Shown: positions 1 to 6,115 of the stretch, in pieces
Layout of the letters: each line of letters starts with the position of its first letter
How positions within the stretch are numbered: position 1 is the stretch's first letter
Translations under genes and position numbers: made by a program
The notes under the pieces: model-generated
The model's input: the letters and a program-made list of their open reading frames with translations, nothing else
Database searches by the model: none
What the model was told of the DNA's origin: nothing
Assembly: GCA_030606765.1 (NCBI GenBank)
Contig: JAUWFX010000054.1
Location: 1 to 10,566 of the forward strand
Length of the DNA: 10,566 bases
DNA from: Dehalococcoidia bacterium
GTDB taxonomy: Bacteria > Chloroflexota > Dehalococcoidia > GIF9 > AB-539-J10
Reading direction: 5' to 3'

Positions 1-603
1 GTTGAGAAAGCTGGAGTGGAAGTTAAGCTTAATGCAGATGCCACTGCTGAAATCGTTACTGAAGGGAATCCAGATGCCGTTGTGATAGCAACAGGAGGCA
101 CTCCAGCCATGCCTGACATACCTGGCATTGATAAAGCAAATGTGATTACTGCTCAGGATGTGCTCTCGGGCAAAGCCAGGGCAGGGCAGCATGTGGTCAT
201 CATCGGTGGGGGGATGGTTGGCTGTGAGACGGGGCACTATCTGGCGGAACAGGGAAAGACGGTGACCATCATAGAAATATTGAAACGGATGGCTAGCGAC
301 ATGTTATTCATGACAAGACGCCGACTCATGGATGGGCTGAGGAGCAGAACGGTGACCCTGCTGACCAGCGCGACCTGCGAAGAGATAAAAGAAGGCAGTG
401 TTCGAGTAACTACTGCTGAGGGCAAGAAGGAAACCATTCCAGCCGACACAATCATTATAGCAGTCGGCTACAAGGCGAATGATCGCTTATACAAAGCCCT
501 GGAAGGTAAGGTACCTGAAGTATACTGCGTAGGCAATTCTGCCAAACCGCGGAGAATACTGGAAGCTACCAGTGAAGGATACCGGACCGGGCTGGCTTTA
601 TAA
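1..603 (+). CDS. FAD/NAD(P)-dependent oxidoreductase, C-terminal part (2,4-dienoyl-CoA reductase / enoate reductase type), 5'-truncated by window
   Basis: The reading frame is open from base 1, so the gene begins upstream; 200 residues are visible, ending in a normal TAA. What remains is the NAD(P)H/FAD-binding half of an old-yellow-enzyme-type reductase (FadH, enoate reductase, trimethylamine dehydrogenase group). Visible are an ATGGTPAMPDIPGI stretch (typical ATG motif before the second Rossmann fold), the dinucleotide-binding glycines GGGMVG at bases 205-222 followed by an acidic strand end (TIIEI), a second ATG-like motif IIIAVGYKAND, and the closing CVGNSAKPRRILEA segment near the FAD. 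Family members usually have GD in the last motif; here it is GN, a mild oddity. The missing N-terminal half should hold the TIM barrel, FMN and probably a 4Fe-4S cluster. Family members reduce C=C bonds of enoyl or dienoyl substrates in the cytoplasm. The substrate cannot be told. The end at EGYRTGLAL is typical, so the C-terminus is complete. Confidence 0.85.
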   Translation, partial: VEKAGVEVKLNADATAEIVTEGNPDAVVIATGGTPAMPDIPGIDKANVITAQDVLSGKARAGQHVVIIGGGMVGCETGHYLAEQGKTVTIIEILKRMASDMLFMTRRRLMDGLRSRTVTLLTSATCEEIKEGSVRVTTAEGKKETIPADTIIIAVGYKANDRLYKALEGKVPEVYCVGNSAKPRRILEATSEGYRTGLAL

Positions 604-705
604 AGGTTTCGGGCACGCTGGCTATCTGGGCGACGACAGAGAGGTCCAGAGTATACCTGAGGGTGAGATTGCACACTTGCCTGGTTTGTACAATATGGTA
701 ATCTC

Positions 706-735
706 TTGACATACCATACGAGCAGCCGATAGTAT
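706..735 (+). promoter_or_regulatory. Predicted sigma70-type promoter for the FAH/MBL gene pair
   Basis: TTGACA (706-711) is followed 18 bp later by TAGTAT (730-735, four of six matches to TATAAT). The predicted start is around base 742, giving a leader of about 23 nt that contains a strong ribosome-binding tract. It lies in the 161-bp gap between the flavin oxidoreductase and the FAH gene, where a promoter is expected if the two are separate units. The -35 is perfect; the -10 and the 18-bp spacer are less so. Confidence 0.5.
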
Positions 736-746
736 GCAGGGGCTAC

Positions 747-762
747 AGGAGGAAGGAGGAGG
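747..762 (+). promoter_or_regulatory. Doubled Shine-Dalgarno tract before the FAH gene
   Basis: AGGAGG (747-752) and GGAGGAGG (755-762) lie in tandem just before ATG 765. The inner motif is very close to the start, and the GGAGG at 755-759 has a normal 5-nt spacing. This purine tract fixes 765 as the start and suggests strong initiation. Confidence 0.6.
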
Positions 763-764
763 AA

Positions 765-1769
765 ATGAAGCTAGTGACTTTCGGGGTTTCCACACCAGTT
801 GGCCAGATGCAACGCATCGGAGCCATGCACCAGAATAAGATTATCGATCTCAATATGAGCTATACGCGCTACCTGGCTGATAAGCATGGCAATAGTCAGG
901 CCTACGAACTAGCAACAGCAATGCTTCCACCTGACATGATTGCCTTCTTCCGAAGAGGAGATGAAGGGAAAGATAAGGCCAAGCTGGCCATCGACTATTT
1001 AGCGAACTGCCAGGTCAAAGGCAGTTCGCTTGGTCCCCGGGGTGAAAAAATAGTCTACGAGATGAATGAGGTCAAACTGAAGGCGCCAGTGCCGCGGCCG
1101 AATTCCCTTAGGGACTATCTCGCCTTCGAGGGCCACGCCAGCTTTTCCGGGAAGAGGCAGCTTGACAAAGGCTGGTATGAGATACCGGTATGCTATAAGG
1201 GTAATACTGACACTATCATTGGTCCCGACGAAGTCATTCTCTGGCCTGCCTTCACCGATTTGCTGGACTACGAGTTGGAATACGGCATCTATATTGGCAA
1301 AGAAGGCAAAAACATCTCGAGAGTACAGGCGGAGGAGTATATTGCTGGCTATACTATCTTCAACGACATCAGTGCCCGCGATATCCAGTTGCAGGAGATG
1401 CTGGCAGGTGGGCTCGGTCCGGCTAAGGGCAAAGATACCTGTAGTGCCATAGGACCTTGCCTGGTGACCCCTGATGAATTGAACCCTAAGAACCTGAGGA
1501 TGATGGCCCGTATCAACGGTGAGTCGTGGTCGGATAATAACAGCGGCACGGCTTACTGGACATGGCCTCAGATTATCGAGTTTGCTTCAATGGAGGAGAC
1601 GCTATATCCAGGTGATTTCTTGGGCTCGGGGACTGTGGAGAGTGGCTGTGGTATGGAACTCAACCGTTGGATTCAGCCAGGCGATGTCATTGAGCTGGAG
1701 GTGGAAGGTATCGGCATACTCAGGAACCGTGTTGGAGAGAAGCCACCGAAGCGCATGTTCACCCGCTGA
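765..1769 (+). CDS. Fumarylacetoacetate hydrolase (FAH) family protein
   Basis: This 334-residue protein has the FAH fold, in which a divalent metal supports hydrolysis or decarboxylation of oxo-acids (fumarylpyruvate, acylpyruvates, 2-hydroxyhepta-dienedioates and similar). The N-terminal ~105 residues form the small cap-like domain (begins KLVTFGVSTPVG). The catalytic domain starts at APVPRPNSLRDYLAFEGHA (His124 is the likely catalytic base). Metal ligands are recognisable as the ExE pair in DYELEY (Glu170, Glu172) and Asp201 in GYTIFNDISARD. The GPCLVTPDEL segment and a C-terminal PGDFLGSGTVESGCGMELNRW active-site loop are also present. The length fits the larger bacterial FAH members (about 280-340 residues). 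The start is fixed by the doubled Shine-Dalgarno tract. The gene is followed after 86 bp by an MBL-fold hydrolase, probably in the same transcript. The substrate is not predictable; a ring-fission or beta-diketone product is likely given the neighbours. Confidence 0.9.
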   Translation: MKLVTFGVSTPVGQMQRIGAMHQNKIIDLNMSYTRYLADKHGNSQAYELATAMLPPDMIAFFRRGDEGKDKAKLAIDYLANCQVKGSSLGPRGEKIVYEMNEVKLKAPVPRPNSLRDYLAFEGHASFSGKRQLDKGWYEIPVCYKGNTDTIIGPDEVILWPAFTDLLDYELEYGIYIGKEGKNISRVQAEEYIAGYTIFNDISARDIQLQEMLAGGLGPAKGKDTCSAIGPCLVTPDELNPKNLRMMARINGESWSDNNSGTAYWTWPQIIEFASMEETLYPGDFLGSGTVESGCGMELNRWIQPGDVIELEVEGIGILRNRVGEKPPKRMFTR

Positions 1770-1855
1770 TATTTCTGTCTGCAAGGTGTTTTGCACGCCG
1801 CCAAGCATCTTGGATGGTCGAAATTAAGTAGGATTAGAAAGAGGGAGACACTACT

Positions 1856-2785
1856 ATGAACAAAGAATACACAATTCCGACCTGGGAACCGGGGGTCAAG
1901 CAGTTGGCTCCCAATATCTATGCCTATATCCAGGCAAAAGCTACCTGGTACTGGAGCAATGCTGGATTCATTGTGGGCAATGATTATGTGGTGGTCGTGG
2001 ATTCGCTGGCTACGGTCGGCCTGACCCAGAGATTCAGGGACGAAATTAGGAAGATCACCGATAAGCCGATTCGCTATCTAATCAACACCCATCACCATGG
2101 AGACCATACCTATGGAAACCATGTGTTTGCGGGGGCTACCATAATCTCGCATGACTACTGCCGCCATGAGGCAATAGAGACAGGTGTAATGGACCCCGGC
2201 CTGCTGAATACCATTTTCCCTGAATTCGATTTCCGGGGAATCGCGGTCACGCCGGCTCATATCACCTTTGACAAACAGCTTGCGCTGCATATGGATGGGC
2301 GGGAGGTCAGGCTGCTGCACTTCGGGCCTGGACACACTATAGGAGATATAATCGTGCATCTACCCCAGGAAGGTGTCATCTTTGCCGGCGACTTCATTTT
2401 TTTGTATTCCACCCCGCTGAGCATGGAAGGATCCTTTGCTGGCTGGCTCAGGAACCTGGATGCCATGAAGAGTCTGAGTGCTCAAACCTATGTCCCCGGC
2501 CATGGGCCGGTGTGCGGAGTGGAGGGGCTGAATCTGTGTCGCGATTATCTTGTCTTTGTCCAACGTGAGGCCAAGAAACGGTTCGACAAAGGCATGACCG
2601 TTGATGAAGCTGCCAAAGACATTGACTTGGGGCAATTCAAGCAATGGCCTAATCGCGAGCGCATCCTGGCCAACGTGGAACGCCTATGGCGCGAGTTCCG
2701 CGGCGAAGACCCCGCCACCTCTAAGCTGAATGTTGCCGAAGTCTTCTTACGGATGGACACCATGGCCAAGGCAGGCGAATTGTAG
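1856..2785 (+). CDS. MBL-fold metallo-hydrolase
   Basis: This 309-residue metallo-beta-lactamase superfamily hydrolase has a full set of binuclear-metal ligands: the HxHxDH motif as THHHGDH (His79, His81, Asp83, His84), His160 in GPGHT, Asp179 in FAGD and His216 in PGHGP. The N-terminus (LAPNIYAYIQ, SNAGFIVGND) resembles the SoxH / quinoprotein-relay type of MBL protein, as does the helical C-terminal tail from about residue 225 (KKRFDKGMTVDEAAKDIDL). There is no signal peptide, so it is probably cytoplasmic. Such enzymes cleave esters, thioesters or lactones; the actual substrate is unknown. A GAGGGAGA ribosome-binding site lies about 9 nt before ATG 1856. The 86-bp gap after the FAH gene contains no clear promoter or terminator, so the two are probably co-transcribed. 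Being next to FAH suggests a role in processing a ring-cleavage or CoA-ester intermediate, but that is inference. Confidence 0.9.
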   Translation: MNKEYTIPTWEPGVKQLAPNIYAYIQAKATWYWSNAGFIVGNDYVVVVDSLATVGLTQRFRDEIRKITDKPIRYLINTHHHGDHTYGNHVFAGATIISHDYCRHEAIETGVMDPGLLNTIFPEFDFRGIAVTPAHITFDKQLALHMDGREVRLLHFGPGHTIGDIIVHLPQEGVIFAGDFIFLYSTPLSMEGSFAGWLRNLDAMKSLSAQTYVPGHGPVCGVEGLNLCRDYLVFVQREAKKRFDKGMTVDEAAKDIDLGQFKQWPNRERILANVERLWREFRGEDPATSKLNVAEVFLRMDTMAKAGEL

Positions 2786-3042
2786 TACGGAATCAAAATT
2801 AGTTGCTGATAAGATAATCCAACTTGTTCAATATCCAACAAAAGCTCGAAATATTACTTGGGACACACTATGATCAACTGCATAATCTGAACCTTCTGGT
2901 CTATTGAATATGCTTTCCAGTGTTTTGGCCAATCCCCGACTGATCTTGTCACTTAGATTACATTAAGGGGAAGCTTGCCAAAATATATCCACAGAGTTGC
3001 CTATGTTTCCACCCATGGTTAAGGGCCAAAACCTCTTTCCCG
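2786..3042 (+). other. AT-rich intergenic stretch without a gene
   Basis: I see no coding frame with a start and ribosome-binding site, no tRNA and no U-tract terminator after the MBL gene. By eye it is AT-richer than the flanking genes. The only structure noticed is a 9-bp inverted repeat, GTTTTGGCC (2922-2930) and GGCCAAAAC (3024-3032), about 93 bp apart. It ends 10 bp before the LRR promoter. It could be an operator pair, an element end or chance. Confidence 0.5.
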
Positions 3043-3070
3043 TTGACAATTCCTTCACCAGTGATATAAT
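3043..3070 (+). promoter_or_regulatory. Near-consensus sigma70 promoter of the LRR gene (copy 1)
   Basis: TTGACA (3043-3048), a 16-bp spacer and TATAAT (3065-3070) make a near-perfect promoter; TGA before TATAAT also gives an extended -10. Transcription should start near 3077, only about 15 nt before ATG 3092, so the GGAAGG ribosome-binding site lies at the very 5' end of the mRNA. The spacer holds the 10-bp palindrome TCACCAGTGA (3055-3064), a possible operator touching the -10. The same promoter recurs at 4549-4576. Confidence 0.8.
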
Positions 3071-3076
3071 CGTTCT
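3043..3076 (+). repeat. 34-bp promoter-containing direct repeat, copy 1
   Basis: This matches 4549-4582 at 32 of 34 positions; the differences are CT against GC inside the promoter spacer. Similarity stops abruptly just before TTGACA and just after CGTTCT, so the repeat covers exactly the -35 to transcription-start segment. Two copies flank the LRR gene in the same orientation. Confidence 0.85.
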
Positions 3077-3091
3077 GGAAGGCTCATATAG

Positions 3092-4423
3092 ATGAAGAGA
3101 TTAAGTATACTTCTGATTGTGGTATCTCTAATTGCCGGTATGATAGGGTGTGACGATGGTGGTGTGGAGGAACTTATCCCCGACGATAACCTTGAGGCGG
3201 TGGTAAGAAAAGCAATCGGCAAGCCCACGGGAGATATCTACCCTTCAGACCTGGCAGGGCTTACCGAGCTTTATGCTTATTCAAAGGATATCTCTGACGT
3301 CACCGGACTGGAGTATTGCATCAGCCTGGAATTTCTCCACCTTGGTGATAACCAGATAAACGACATATCACCCCTGGCCAACCTCACCAGCCTGGTAGAT
3401 CTCAGCCTTGGTGATAACCAGATAAGCGATATATCACCCCTGACCAACCTCACCAGCCTGTTACTTCTCGGACTCGAACTTAACCAGATAAGCGATATAT
3501 CACCCCTGGCTAACCTCACCAGCCTGGCACACCTCATCCTTTTCCATAACCAGATAAGCGATATATCACCCTTGACCAACCTCACCGGCCTAACAGCTCT
3601 TATTATCAATGTTAACCAGGTAAGCGATATATCACCCCTGACCAACCTCCCCAACCTAGAAGTCCTCTATCTCGACTCTAACCAGGTAAGTGGTATATCA
3701 CCCCTGGCCAATCTCACCAGTTTGATACAACTCACTCTCGATGGCAACCAGGTAAGCGATATATCACCCACGGCCAACTTAACCAACCTGAGCCACCTCG
3801 GCCTCGCTTATAACCAGATAGACGATATATCACCCTTGGCCAACCTCACCGGCCTGACATATCTCGGCCTCGGTGATAACCAGGTAAGCGATATATCATC
3901 CCTGACCAACCTCACCGACCTGAGAAATCTCTACGTCGATAATAACCAGATAAGCGATATATCACTTGCAGCCAACCTCACCAGCTTGAGGGAGCTTGGC
4001 CTCAGCAATAACCAGATAGGCGATATATCACCCCTGATCAACCTCACCAACTTATGGAAGCTTGACGTCAGTAGTAACCAGATAAGCGACATATCACCCA
4101 CGGCTAACCTCACTGGCCTGAGATTTCTCTACCTTGATAGTAACCAGATAAGCGATATCTCGCCTCTGACCGACCTCACCAGCTTGTATGAGCTTTACCT
4201 CAGTAGTAACCAGATAAGCGATATCTCAGCACTGACCGACCTCACCGACCTGAGAAATCTCTACCTCGATAATAACCAAATAAGCGATATCGTGCCGCTG
4301 GTGGATAATGAGGGACTGGGAACTGGGGATGAAGTCTATCTCGCGGATAATCCGCTGAGCGACGATTCCATTAACATATACATACCTCAGCTTGAGGCGA
4401 GGGGTGTAACCGTGGATTACTGA
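3092..4423 (+). CDS. Leucine-rich-repeat lipoprotein, internalin-like
   Basis: This 443-residue protein starts with a lipoprotein signal: basic MKR, a hydrophobic stretch, then GMIGC with Cys20 as the probable lipidated residue. The -3 position is Met rather than the usual Leu, so the lipobox is slightly off consensus. Residues 25-86 form an N-terminal cap of the kind seen in bacterial internalin-like LRR proteins (IPDDNLEAVVRKAIGKPTG, then a first degenerate repeat). Residues 87-394 are fourteen 22-residue repeats of the SDS22/internalin class, pattern NQISDISPLxNLTxLxxLxL. A degenerate fifteenth repeat and a C-terminal cap follow (NPLSDDSINIYIPQLEARG). It has no LPxTG anchor or C-terminal membrane segment, so it is predicted to be a membrane-anchored, surface-facing binding protein. 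The ligand is unknown. GGAAGG about 9 nt upstream supports the start. It has its own promoter and no metabolic link to its neighbours, which suggests an inserted gene. Confidence 0.9.
   Translation: MKRLSILLIVVSLIAGMIGCDDGGVEELIPDDNLEAVVRKAIGKPTGDIYPSDLAGLTELYAYSKDISDVTGLEYCISLEFLHLGDNQINDISPLANLTSLVDLSLGDNQISDISPLTNLTSLLLLGLELNQISDISPLANLTSLAHLILFHNQISDISPLTNLTGLTALIINVNQVSDISPLTNLPNLEVLYLDSNQVSGISPLANLTSLIQLTLDGNQVSDISPTANLTNLSHLGLAYNQIDDISPLANLTGLTYLGLGDNQVSDISSLTNLTDLRNLYVDNNQISDISLAANLTSLRELGLSNNQIGDISPLINLTNLWKLDVSSNQISDISPTANLTGLRFLYLDSNQISDISPLTDLTSLYELYLSSNQISDISALTDLTDLRNLYLDNNQISDIVPLVDNEGLGTGDEVYLADNPLSDDSINIYIPQLEARGVTVDY
3350..4273 (+). repeat. Fourteen tandem 66-bp repeats encoding LRR units
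   Basis: The unit is exactly 66 bp throughout, with no frame breaks. The DNA core aaccagataagcgatatatc is unchanged in units 2, 3, 4 and 10 and differs by one base in several others. This is far more similarity than protein selection alone needs and points to recent unit duplication or gene conversion. Units 13-15 carry gatatc plus a different base in place of gatatatc, marking a diverged 3' edge. Units 7 and 12 share the rare PTAN variant, and units 9 and 14 share a 38-nt stretch with one mismatch (3911-3948 and 4241-4278), implying an older duplication of a five-unit, 330-bp block. Confidence 0.9.
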
Positions 4424-4435
4424 AGCTCATGCGAC

Positions 4436-4474
4436 TATGCAATAATTTAAAGTACCCGGCCTCAGAGTTGCATA
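4436..4474 (+). other. Inverted repeat after the LRR gene (weak stem-loop)
   Basis: TATGCAA (4436-4442) and TTGCATA (4468-4474) can pair across a 25-nt loop 12 nt after the LRR stop codon. The stem is AT-rich and has no following U-tract, so it is not a typical intrinsic terminator. It could stabilise the mRNA end or be chance. No better terminator is visible before the next promoter. Confidence 0.2.
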
Positions 4475-4548
4475 AAAGCCTACTTTATTACTTCAAACAC
4501 GCACACTGAACGGCAAAAGTTCTATGTTATTGTGTCCCCCCAATCACA

Positions 4549-4576
4549 TTGACAATTCGCTCACCAGTGATATAAT
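4549..4576 (+). promoter_or_regulatory. Near-consensus sigma70 promoter for the thiolase/acetoacetyl-CoA synthetase operon (copy 2)
   Basis: TTGACA (4549-4554), a 16-bp spacer and TATAAT (4571-4576) with the extended TGA make the same promoter as at 3043-3070. The palindrome TCACCAGTGA is at 4561-4570. Transcription should start near 4583, giving a 5' leader of about 150 nt before the thiolase-like gene, much longer than the leader of copy 1 and containing a possible small ORF. Confidence 0.8.
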
Positions 4577-4582
4577 CGTTCT
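4549..4582 (+). repeat. 34-bp promoter-containing direct repeat, copy 2
   Basis: This is the second copy of the element at 3043-3076 (32 of 34 identical, same orientation, 1,506 bp apart). Beyond both ends the two sites are unrelated by eye. Confidence 0.85.
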
Positions 4583-4643
4583 TCGGCATGCTTGAGCTTT
4601 CAGGCGTTGGTATCTGAGAAAACACTGGAGTTTCAGGACATAT

Positions 4644-4736
4644 GTGAAGAAACAAATCGATGCTATATTAAGGGCGATGAAGACAGACAAGAATACTGCT
4701 GTTGCTGACAAACAGAGAAAGGAGTTATCTAAATGA
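4644..4736 (+). CDS. Possible 30-codon leader ORF translationally coupled to the thiolase-like gene
   Basis: A GTG start at 4644 has AGGA (4635-4638) 5 nt upstream and runs 30 codons to TGA at 4734-4736, overlapping the next start as ATGA. The peptide is highly charged (begins VKKQIDAILRAMKTDKN, ends RKELSK) and lacks any membrane segment. The frame is in fact open from base 4596, right after a TGA at 4593, with no ATG/GTG/TTG start in the extension. The stretch could therefore also be the 3' remnant of a longer gene cut off when the promoter/LRR block arrived. The purine tract at 4718-4724 that serves the next gene lies inside its last codons, as in coupled genes. No family is recognised. 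It could equally be untranslated leader. Confidence 0.35.
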   Translation: MKKQIDAILRAMKTDKNTAVADKQRKELSK

Positions 4737-6103
4737 TTACTTTGAAGGAAGGCAATTTGCGCATTCCTAAATGGAGCAGAAAGGTATTTGCCGTCGCCGG
4801 GGGTCTGACAAATTATAAGAAGTTCTGCCCGGAAATGAAGCTGGAAGAGCAGGTGATGGTGTCATTCCGGCAGATGTTGGAGAATAACGATTTAAAACTC
4901 TCTCCGTTAGAAATCAAAGGATTAGTCAACTTTCTTGCCTGTGGCGAATTTGCCGACCACTTTCAAGACCAGCTCCTGTGCGAAGCCAAGGTCACTGACT
5001 ACCTCGGTCTTGATCCCATATATGATATAGGTATCAAAACTGGTGGGGCTACCGGTGGCTCCACAGTACTGACAGCTGCTATGGCGGTGGCCAGTGGATA
5101 TGCTGATGTGGCGTTAGCCGTAGGCTGGGAGCGCATGTCTGAAGTAGATACGCGAACAGGTAACTACTACATTGCTAACGCAGCCTGTAAAGACTTTGAG
5201 ACCAGGCTTTCCCGCATTTATGCTGCCTACTATGCCCCTATGGCCGTCCGCTTCGCCTGGGCTTATAACCTCTCAGAGGAGACCAGGGCCAAGGTGGCAG
5301 TCAAGAATCACCTCTACGCTTATTACTCGCCGTATTCTCAGCAGCCAGGCAAATATACAGTTCAAGATGTCCTTAACAGCCCAATGTCAACCTATCCGTT
5401 ACGTTTCCTGGAATGCTGTGCCATGACAGATGGTGCCGCCTGCATGCTACTTTGCGATGAAAAAACTGCCTATAAGTTGACCGATAAACCTTGCGAGCTT
5501 TTCATAGCCGGCGGGAGCCATACCTTGAGGGTAGCGGACCGTAGGGATATGGAAATCCCATTACTACCGCACGAAACCCCCGATATGTATAAGGGGCTGC
5601 GCAAAAAAGAAGGGCAGCGGTGGCCGGGATTTGAAAGCTTCGCTGCGTCGCGATTTGCCGCTTATTTTGCTTACCGAATGGCTGGTATCACTAACCCGCT
5701 TGAAGAACTTGACCTGGTGGAGTTGCATGATGCATTTACCATAAGTGACATTCAAACTTATGGAGACATCGGGCTCCGTCCCTATGGACAGGAACCTGAT
5801 TACATTGAATCTGGAGATGCCTATTTTGGCGGTAAATGTCCATCCAATCTGTCGGGAGGATTGATAGGCACCATGCATGCTGTAGGAGCAACTGGCATCT
5901 TTCAAGGAGTCGAGTGCCTCTGGCAACTACAGGACAAGTATGATAAGTTTCATGGCGGCCGCAAGATTTGGGAGTCTTTTGGCAAGAAAAAGCCCGAAGA
6001 TTGGAAGAGCCTCCAGGTACCTAATGCTAAACAAGCACTCTGGGTATCTCACGCTGGTGTCGGGTCACATGTAACAGTAGGCATTCTCAGGAAGGCTTTT
6101 TAA
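4733..6103 (+). CDS. Thiolase-like protein of the SCP2/DUF35-associated type, lacking the nucleophilic cysteine
   Basis: This 456-residue thiolase-superfamily protein resembles SCP-x/archaeal acetyl-CoA acetyltransferase relatives that work with a DUF35 partner. The N-terminal half has AMAVASGYADVALAVGWERM (residues 116-135), the conserved block after the nucleophile. The C-terminal half has VELHDAFT (His332) and SGGLIGTMHAVGATG (His382), matching the ELHDCF and GHPxGATG motifs, and ends near HAGVGSHVTVGIL. The nucleophile motif, CATGST in SCP2 thiolases, aligns without gaps to GATGGS, so the cysteine is Gly105; GHP has become MHA. True thiolysis or Claisen condensation therefore looks doubtful. 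Cys-less thiolase-fold aldolases acting with DUF35 proteins are known from steroid side-chain degradation (Ltp2 type). A retro-aldol or aldol role on a CoA ester is the inferred alternative. AGGAG lies about 8 nt before ATG 4733, and an in-frame TAA directly upstream rules out a longer form. The DUF35 gene follows after 12 bp. Confidence 0.85.
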   Translation: MITLKEGNLRIPKWSRKVFAVAGGLTNYKKFCPEMKLEEQVMVSFRQMLENNDLKLSPLEIKGLVNFLACGEFADHFQDQLLCEAKVTDYLGLDPIYDIGIKTGGATGGSTVLTAAMAVASGYADVALAVGWERMSEVDTRTGNYYIANAACKDFETRLSRIYAAYYAPMAVRFAWAYNLSEETRAKVAVKNHLYAYYSPYSQQPGKYTVQDVLNSPMSTYPLRFLECCAMTDGAACMLLCDEKTAYKLTDKPCELFIAGGSHTLRVADRRDMEIPLLPHETPDMYKGLRKKEGQRWPGFESFAASRFAAYFAYRMAGITNPLEELDLVELHDAFTISDIQTYGDIGLRPYGQEPDYIESGDAYFGGKCPSNLSGGLIGTMHAVGATGIFQGVECLWQLQDKYDKFHGGRKIWESFGKKKPEDWKSLQVPNAKQALWVSHAGVGSHVTVGILRKAF

Positions 6104-6115
6104 AGGAGGAAAACC

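Noticed and set aside
733..840. ATG at 733 opening a short frame across the start of the FAH gene
   Set aside because: It has no ribosome-binding site, overlaps the predicted -10 box, and runs out of frame through a well-supported gene.
1770..1855. TGCAA/TTGCA mini-hairpin between the FAH and MBL genes as a terminator
   Set aside because: The stem is only five base pairs with no U-tract; the genes are more simply read as co-transcribed.
2984..2994. DnaA-box-like ATATCCACA in the spacer before the LRR gene
   Set aside because: It is a single site with one mismatch to TTATCCACA, with no cluster of boxes and no replication genes nearby, so an origin is not supported.
3277..4113. Long minus-strand open frames opposite the LRR gene (3277-3654 and 3931-4113)
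   Set aside because: They arise because the 66-bp repeat keeps an antisense frame free of stops. Their translations are themselves repetitive, with no ribosome-binding site or family resemblance.
3350..4273. Regular 66-bp repeats considered as a CRISPR array
   Set aside because: The repeat is in frame over its whole length, encodes LRR units, and has no unrelated spacers or cas genes.
3043..4582. LRR gene plus flanking repeats as a classical transposon
   Set aside because: There is no transposase and no terminal inverted repeats, and the 34-bp direct repeats are much longer than ordinary target-site duplications and are themselves promoters.
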